A DNA stretch of 26,556 nucleotides from Acanthamoeba lenticulata (taxonomy: Eukaryota > Discosea > Longamoebia > Acanthamoebidae), in assembly GCA_002179805.1 (NCBI GenBank), contig NAVB01001391.1, forward strand, positions 1-26,556, read 5' to 3'. Of this stretch, positions 21,149 through 26,556 are shown one piece after another; position 1 is the first letter of the stretch; each line of letters begins with the position of its first letter. The position numbers were made by a program, and so were the translations under genes. The notes beneath the pieces are model-generated. The model saw nothing but the letters and a program-made list of their open reading frames with translations, was not told the DNA's origin and made no database searches.

Positions 21149-21329
21149 CTTGCGTCTCTTCTCTCTCGTGTGAAGTGCAGTTCACCAACAGGCCTTTTTT
21201 TCCATTTCTTTCTCCACTTCAGGGAAGCAAAATACAGAAATTCTTATTTGCTAATTTTTAGCATTAATTTTAATTTTAGTTCTACTTTTTCTTTGCCTTT
21301 TTATCCGTTGGTATGCAACCACTGGGCCT

Positions 21330-22719
21330 TCATTGCATACGAACGTCCACGCGGATCCAGTTGTGATCGCTGCACGACCTCGACGGCCCGACCTCGTGGT
21401 CGACGACGGCGAGGTTCCCCGACAAAAGGCACCAGTCGAGCTTGGCCCCGTACATGCCAGCCAAGCTGTCGAACGTGGAGTCGTTTCGTTTGTGGAAAGG
21501 ATCCGTGAAGTCGAGCTCCTTCTCCTCGTTCCCGCGCTTGACGCCATGCGCGTCGAACCACTCGGCCTCGGTCCAACCGAGGGTCGTCCACAAGCTGCTT
21601 TTCGTCCAGCCGATCGACGGGGCCAAGCGCGCGATCCCCGTCGTGACGGTGTTGAAGTCGCCCGCGATGATGGCGTAGGGCGCGCGCTCGTGTTTGTCCT
21701 CACATGCTTCATCATCATCGTCATCATCGTCAACCGCAGCCTTGTGCTGCCGTCGAGGAGCGTAGTGTAAGCGCGCGTCGTCGAGGATCTCAAAGTACTG
21801 GGCGATGCGGCCCTCGACGCCTGCAAAGTGAGGGTCAAGGTGGACGGAATAGCACAGCAGGTCGCCACTCGGCGTCTCCAGCACCGCGGCGGCCTCGGCG
21901 TGCGTCTTGTAGGCTGTGTGCGAATGGCGAGCCTTGCGGCAGGTGATCAGCACTGGCCAGGCTTTCTTGACGGGGAAGCGCGACAGGATGGCGTTGCCCT
22001 GCCTTCCTCCTGCCTCAAACACCGCAGGCTCACCGGGGAACTTGCTCGGCGCCTCCACTTCGCAGGCGAACACGCACGCCATCCCGAGTTCCTGGGCGAT
22101 CTGTCGCGTAGGAAACCGTATGGTCAGGTTCTTTGGTATCAGGCATTGACAAGGACGTGTCCTGCACACGAACCTCGCCTGCGCAGTCCACGTTGCCGCT
22201 ACGCGGGCAGCACATGTCGACCTCTTGAAGCAGAATTACGTCAGGCTGCAAGCGCCTCATCTCTGCGAGCACGTCGTACATACGCTTGCCCATCTCCATG
22301 TTCAGGCTCACCACACGTATCGTCTGCAGAGACGATCCGGACCGTGTGGCTGTTGATGCCTTCTCTGCGTGTTCACCTTCTTCCTCTCCTTTCTTCTGCT
22401 CTTCTTGCTCATCCCCCTTCTCCTTTTGCTCAGCAAAAACGCGATACTCGTCGTCAAGAGGACGCAGGAAGCGCTGGCAAACGGAGACGCAGCCGCGCGA
22501 AGGCATACTCTCGGGAGGAGGCAAGCGCGGAGTGTATGGCACCACAGGGTTGAGCACGTACGGTGCCACCACATCCCGGCCGCGCAACATGCACCATCGC
22601 ACTGCAGCCGACGGCCACGAAAGAGCTGGCTTGGTCGTCTCACCCGCCACCTCTCCGACCGTCACCGCTGCATCCGTGGCCACCTTCTCGCCCTCCCATC
22701 GCTCGTCTTCAGTCTCCAT
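21330..22719 (-). CDS. Endonuclease/exonuclease/phosphatase (EEP) family protein
   Basis: Two proposed exons, 22719-22174 and 22100-21330; 439 codons. The first about 140 residues are a variable N-terminus ending in an acidic, Lys/Glu-rich stretch. The EEP fold follows with all main motifs: VVSLNMEMG (metal and Asn), ILLQEVD (catalytic Glu), YSVHLDPHFAG, IIAGDFNTV, LDWCLL and SDHNWIRVDV near the C-terminus (catalytic His). A DDDDDDD run sits in a loop before GDFN. The family includes DNase I, AP endonucleases, sphingomyelinases, inositol-phosphate phosphatases and deadenylases; the sequence does not decide among these. No signal peptide or membrane helix is seen. The intron (22101-22173) is 73 nt with a GTTCGT donor and ACAG acceptor; phase 0 on both sides. 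Confidence 0.8.
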
Positions 22720-22899
22720 CGTCGTTCACGTGTGAAGGCTTGCATGCCTTGTGTGCTCGTCCTTGGCTGACCACGGCAGCAAAACGACTTGATTATGTGA
22801 AAACAAGATTTTCATTTTCCAGGCTCTATTAAGGTGGCGGTGTAGATGAAAGAAAAAAGGGGAAAAGAAAAGAAAAGAAAAGAAAGTCACTGGTGGCCG

Positions 22900-24029
22900 T
22901 CACGGCACAAGGTGTTGCCGCTGCCACTCGGTGGCCGCGATGGTGAGCCCCGGAAGGGCTGAGTCGGCAGTCGCTTGTACGCTGATCTTCCGGTGGTACA
23001 GCGTGCGTCGAGTCCAGCCGGCTCGCAGGTCCAGGAACTCGATGGTGTCAGGCACCAGCCGAAAGCCGCCCCAGGCCTGGACGACAGTCATCATCCAAAG
23101 GCCCAGGAGATCAGTCTACTCTTCGACAGGGCGCCGTGACACCAGCGGACAGACGTACATCAGGCATCGGAACCGCTTGCAAAGGCAGAGACATGAACCG
23201 CACCAGTTGGCCCTCCATGTACTCCATTCGGGCCTGCAACATGTGGTTCGCATGTGGGTCAGCCACAAGTGACGTCAGCTCAGCTGCGGGCAATACCTCG
23301 TAGGAGTCCTCTTGGCCGCTCTGGTTGAAGGCGTGGTCGCGGCCTTGGCTGCCGGCGTAGAAGCAGATCTGCTCCTCGCGCGAGCATCGGCGGAACAGAC
23401 GCTCGCTCTCGACACGTGAGACCTGCTCAGCGTCACGAGCGTCAACAAGAAGAGGGAGTGAAGATGATGATGGCGATGATGATGATGAAGAAGAAGAGGT
23501 TGTGTGAGGAGGGATAGACGACCTTGTGCACGACGCCAGTGATGCGGACCTGACGCATGGTCGCGCTCCACCGGAAAAGGATGGAGGCCTTGGGGTTCTC
23601 CTCCAGCTGACGTGCCTTGGGACCCTCGTAATTGGAGCAGAACACGAAACCCTCTTCGGTCCACTCATGGCACGTCACGGTCCTGCACGCAAGTCCTGAG
23701 CGCGTTAGCACCCTTTGGTGGTGGCGACATTTCCGCCTGAGCGTCACTCTCGTCTGCTGAGGTCCAGCAGGAGGTCATGGCGCGACGCCGCATGCACGTG
23801 CCTCGACTGCGGCTGGCCGTCACCACCACACGTGCAGAGGATCATGTTGTGCGCCCACGGGTCCGCTGTTGCCCCTCGGGCACGCATGAGTTACAGCACC
23901 ATAAACGAAAGACAAAGAGGGGGGGGACTGCAGAGAGGCAGACGCACGAGTCGCCAAGGCCTCATCGTACCACTGGCTCCACTCCTGCCACGGACTCAGC
24001 ACCTCCGCTTGGCCAGCCACAGAGCCCAT
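22900..24029 (-). CDS. Pyridoxamine 5'-phosphate oxidase-type flavoprotein
   Basis: Proposed exons: 24029-23948, 23865-23802, 23682-23523, 23422-23159, 23076-22900; 249 codons in frame. It resembles PNPOx, which uses FMN and oxygen to oxidise pyridoxine or pyridoxamine phosphate to pyridoxal phosphate: NMILCTCGGDGQPQSR, GFVFCSNYEGPKARQL, RWSATMRQVRITGVV, ERLFRRCSREEQICFYAG, a linker ending VPMPD, then AWGGFRLVPDTIEFLDLR and HRK near the end. The Arg and Trp-Gly-Gly positions match the PNPO C-terminal dimerisation and substrate region, though ARVVLLKG of classical enzymes is here SRTVTCHEW. The second intron starts GC (AGGCACGT) rather than GT; only this choice keeps the frame and the SRTV motif. 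Other FMN-binding split-barrel oxidases are possible. A (AAAAG)4 tract at 22863-22886 lies just past the stop. Confidence 0.83.
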
Positions 24030-24319
24030 CTCCAGCCCTCAAGCACAACCTTCTTCTGGTGCCGCCAAAGTCACAAGAATCCCATCGGGCCTACCATCCC
24101 AACCAATCGAAATTTCAATATCTCTAATCCAGGTATTAACCTGTATTCTGTAACGTTGCTGTGCGACTTCTCTGGCGGAGTCACTTTTCGTCGACCGCGC
24201 CGCGGAGAACGGCGTTGGCGTGTTCTCCTTCTCCGGCCCCCCCCTCCCGTCTCGTGACTCCTGCCGTTGCTTTTTCTTCTTCGCCCTGCCCTACACTTGC
24301 CTAGCCGCAACCCCGAACT

Positions 24320-24341
24320 CGATCTATACCTGTATAGATCG
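24320..24341. promoter_or_regulatory. Perfect 10-bp inverted repeat, possible dimer binding site
   Basis: CGATCTATAC, a CT centre, then GTATAGATCG: two perfect 10-nt arms. It lies about 80 bp upstream of the TATA-like element of RNase T2 and about 290 bp upstream of the PNPOx-type start. A transcription-factor operator is inference. Confidence 0.4.
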
Positions 24342-24421
24342 TACCTCAAAAACGCGCACTCCTTGAGGTAAATAGCAACGTCCACCTGCATTATCTCTTA
24401 TTGTCTTTTATGTTGCCATAA

Positions 24422-24428
24422 TATATAA
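24422..24428 (+). promoter_or_regulatory. TATA-like box upstream of RNase T2
   Basis: TATATAA, 117 nt upstream of the RNase T2 ATG, is the clearest core-promoter match in this gap. The start site and leader length are not known. Confidence 0.35.
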
Positions 24429-24544
24429 CTAAAGCCAGTGTACGTTCCTTATTTCATTAAAAATAATAATAATAATATCACTTATTTCCGTCGATTAACG
24501 GTCGATTTAACGTGTTAACGTATCATGTTGCGCAGACAATAGAC

Positions 24545-25577
24545 ATGAAGGTGGTTGTCGGCCTCGTGGTGGTCTTGGCGGCGGTGCTGCTGGCGATGAG
24601 CTGCGGTAGCCCGAGCGTGGCGCAGGCCCAGAGCACGAGCTGGGACTACCTCTTGCTCGTCCAGCAGTGGGCGCCCGGCGTGTGCTCCACTTCCCGCGGC
24701 AAGCAGTGCATCATCCCGTCCTATGTGCGCTACTGGACCCTGCACGGCATGTGGCCCGAGAACAACGACGGCTCGTACGAGCGCACGCTCCCTTTTCGCC
24801 CTCTTTGCTCTCATTAATTTCGTGCCTTTACCTTATTGGTCATTTCCTTTTCCCAACACCTTTCCTTTTTTATTTTCACTTTCCTTATCACAACCCTCAC
24901 AATTTTAAATATTAACACATCAAGTAGTAGAGCATTGTATTGACCAACGATTTACTTTTTGATGAACTTCCAGGTACCCCGCCAACTGCCCCGACTCGGA
25001 GTCGTTCAGCATGCAGAGGCTCGAGCCCATCCGCAAGCCCCTGACCGCCTTCTGGCCGACGCTCTTCCCGAGCAACACCCTGGAGAGCTTCTGGGAGCAC
25101 GAGTTTGACAAGCACGGCACCTGTGCCTCGTCCGCCCCGCTGCTCAAGAACGGTAGGCTTTGCTGTCCATCCACAGCTGCTGCCGTCGTGCGCCGTGTGT
25201 GGCAGCGCGGGGGACTTACGCGCGGTCTGCGCGTCGGGTGACACACAGAGCTGGCCTACTTCAACGCCACCCTGACCGTCCGTGCCACCTACGACCTCTC
25301 GCTGGCCCTGGCCAACGCTGGCATCAAGACCTCTGACGTCAACACCTACTCGGTGCGCGCGATCAGCGACGCCGTCCAGAGCGCCACCGGCGGCCTGCCC
25401 ATGGTGCAGTGCTCCCGCGAGAACTCGCGCGTCGGCAAGGCCAAGGGCCCCGAGGCCCTGACCCAGGTTGTGCTGTGCCTCACGCCCGGCCTCGACATCA
25501 TGGACTGCCCGAGCAACCTCATCAGCCGCGAGGGCTGCCACGTCCGTGACGACGGCATCTTTTACCTGCCCTACTGA
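24545..25577 (+). CDS. Secreted ribonuclease T2
   Basis: Three proposed exons, 24545-24774, 24974-25152 and 25249-25577; 246 codons in frame. A hydrophobic signal peptide (VVGLVVVLAAVLLAMSC) ends near AQAQ. Both catalytic segments are intact: CAS I YWTLHGMWPE and CAS II FWEHEFDKHGTC, holding the two active-site His and the Glu. An even set of Cys, including C-S-T-S-R-G-K-Q-C, suggests disulphides of a lysosomal or extracellular enzyme. The family cleaves single-stranded RNA through a 2',3'-cyclic phosphate; in a phagotroph it would digest ingested RNA. Junctions restore the conserved SYPANCP and KN|ELAYF. The first intron is 199 nt and very AT-rich, so the frame reading RTLPFRPLC past 24774 is intronic. 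Length is normal for the family. Confidence 0.93.
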
Positions 25578-25819
25578 GCAGAACATGCCCAAAAAATATA
25601 TTTTTATTTTGCTTTTTTTTGGCAATTACCACGTTGACTCCTCTTCAGAATAGTTGGGTGACAAAGAGGCAACTCGAGCGCCTTTGCGGACGAAGTGCAC
25701 TAGGGCTCGCGCGTGGGGTAGGGGTAGGCAACGCGCCTGACGAAGCTCCACTCTCTCAGCAGCTGCCTCCTTTGGTACCAGCTTCACCACCCTCAATTAC
25801 GCCACTACCCCAGGCCAGG

Positions 25820-26150
25820 TCCAACGTGCCTCCTTGGTCCACCACACCACCGTCCCACGCGCTGGTCCAACGTGCCTCCTTCATCTGCCACACCACTGTC
25901 CCACGCGCTGCCCTGGCCTTCGTCCAACGTGCCTCCTTCGTCCGCCGCACCACCGTCCCACGTGCTGCCGCCGGCCCTCGTCCAACGTGCCTCCTTCGTC
26001 CGCCTCACCACCGTCCCACGCGCTGCCGCCGGCCCTCGTCCAACGTGCCTCCTTCGTCTGCCGTGCCACTGTCCCAAGTGCTGCTCCACGCCTCATCCAA
26101 CGCACCTCCTTCATCTGCCACACCACCGTCCCACGTGCTGCCCTGCACAC
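25820..26150. repeat. Minisatellite, six copies of about 57 bp
   Basis: Each unit starts TCCAACGTGCCTCCTTCGTC or a close variant, followed by a CACCACCGTCCCACG block and CTGCC. Units start at 25820, 25866, 25923, 25981, 26039 and 26096, giving spacings of 46, 57, 58, 58 and 57 nt. The mix of lengths that are and are not multiples of three argues against one coding frame. Copies decay at the right-hand end. Confidence 0.88.
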
Positions 26151-26369
26151 TACCATCCACCACACCATCCTCTGCACCACTTTCATCCTTCATGCTTCCT
26201 GCATTCACACCACAAACCAACATACCGTCATCCCACGCCCTCTCCACCAAGCCATTGTTGCAGAGTAAAGGTGTGTGCACGCTGCGCCCGCGAGGACGAG
26301 GCTATGTGTTGCTGGAAGGTACGGTTTATTGTAAACGCTAGTGTGGTGAACAAAGAATAAAGAATGATC

Positions 26370-26395
26370 ACCTGTTCCTTTTTTAAGGAACAGGT
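26370..26395. repeat. Perfect 11-bp inverted repeat (hairpin)
   Basis: ACCTGTTCCTT, a TTTT loop, then AAGGAACAGGT. It lies 10 nt downstream of an AATAAA on the plus strand (26355-26360). It could be part of a 3' end signal, or a small mobile-element end. Confidence 0.8.
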
Positions 26396-26556
26396 CGGGA
26401 GAGTGGATTGGTTGGAGCGCGTCGACTCCGTCGACACTGGGAGTCTGGCTCTCAGAACGTCCAGGAATGTCATGTCGTGGCTGCATGCCACGGCCATGGG
26501 TTCCTTGGACGATGGGCTCCTCCAACAGCCATCAAGTGCTCCTTTTTTTTTTTTTT

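Larger units (their letters stand above)
24030..24544. promoter_or_regulatory. Divergent promoter region between the PNPOx-type and RNase T2 genes
   Basis: 515 bp between two outward-facing start codons. The half next to the PNPOx-type gene is GC-rich; the half next to RNase T2 is AT-rich with a TATA-like element and an ATA run at 24465-24478. A perfect palindrome lies in the middle (separate entry). No coding model or RNA gene is visible. Confidence 0.5.
25578..26556. other. Gene-poor end of the window with repeats
   Basis: No recognised gene in 979 bp. It holds the 3' end of RNase T2, a GGGGTAGGGGTAGG stretch at 25715-25728, a minisatellite, a perfect hairpin and a terminal run of 14 or so T. 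Long open frames cover it on both strands, but they come from the repeat's stop-poor composition. A minus-strand frame starting at ATG 26525 has no recognisable similarity. Confidence 0.5.

Noticed and set aside
19963..24029. A cofactor-synthesis gene cluster (NMNAT, EEP protein, PNPOx-type flavoprotein)
   Set aside because: All are on one strand, but each has its own gap and introns; in a eukaryotic genome like this, adjacency alone is weak evidence of a shared role.
24775..24817. An alternative short RNase T2 product ending RTLPFRPLCSH
   Set aside because: The conserved SYPANCP is restored only by splicing at 24774/24974; the extension is the start of an AT-rich intron.
25715..25728. Telomere-like GGGGTAGGGGTAGG
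   Set aside because: Only about two units, and not at the window end.
1..26556. tRNA, rRNA, CRISPR arrays or insertion sequences
   Set aside because: None seen by eye on either strand; the few tRNA-like GGTTCAA matches lie inside coding exons without a foldable cloverleaf.

Overview
The window looks like nuclear DNA of a free-living amoeba, most likely Acanthamoeba or a close relative. Coding exons are GC-rich, introns are mostly short (about 60-200 nt) and AT- or pyrimidine-rich, and intergenic gaps run from about 50 to 500 bp. One gene encodes a receptor with periplasmic-binding-protein-like domains, a transmembrane segment, and kinase-cyclase-kinase modules, an architecture I associate with Acanthamoeba. 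The species call is inference; no database search was run.

Layout: (1) 40-276, minus: a divergent ubiquitin-like protein ending in Gly-Asp. (2) 350-3324, minus: a nine-exon HEAT/ARM-like protein; one intron is mostly a perfect (GTGC)20 tract. (3) 3437-4132, plus: an F-box-like, ankyrin-type repeat protein. (4) 4187-8500, minus: a 16-exon VIT-VWA protein carrying the C-lobe of a CAMK-like kinase in its C-terminal linker. (5) 8888-13597, minus: an 11-exon CLC chloride channel/transporter with Lys in place of the gating Glu. (6) 13798-19505, minus: a seven-exon receptor with two PBP-like domains, an EGF-like knot, TM, kinase, class III cyclase and kinase. (7) 19963-21148, minus: NMN adenylyltransferase. 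(8) 21330-22719, minus: an endonuclease/exonuclease/phosphatase (EEP) family protein. (9) 22900-24029, minus: a pyridoxamine-phosphate-oxidase-type flavoprotein with a probable GC-AG intron. (10) 24545-25577, plus: a secreted RNase T2. (11) 25578-26556: no recognised gene, a roughly 57-bp minisatellite, a perfect hairpin and a terminal T run.

Exon models were built by hand from reading-frame continuity, splice dinucleotides and family conservation. In each of the eight spliced genes the exon lengths add up to a multiple of three, which supports but does not prove them. They imply 50 introns. There is no operon logic; the genes are independent housekeeping, signalling and secreted functions. 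The most unusual item is the kinase C-lobe embedded in the VIT-VWA gene. Next are apparent losses of key residues in otherwise well-conserved proteins: the CLC gating Glu, a cyclase metal Asp, and the C-terminal Gly of the ubiquitin-like protein.
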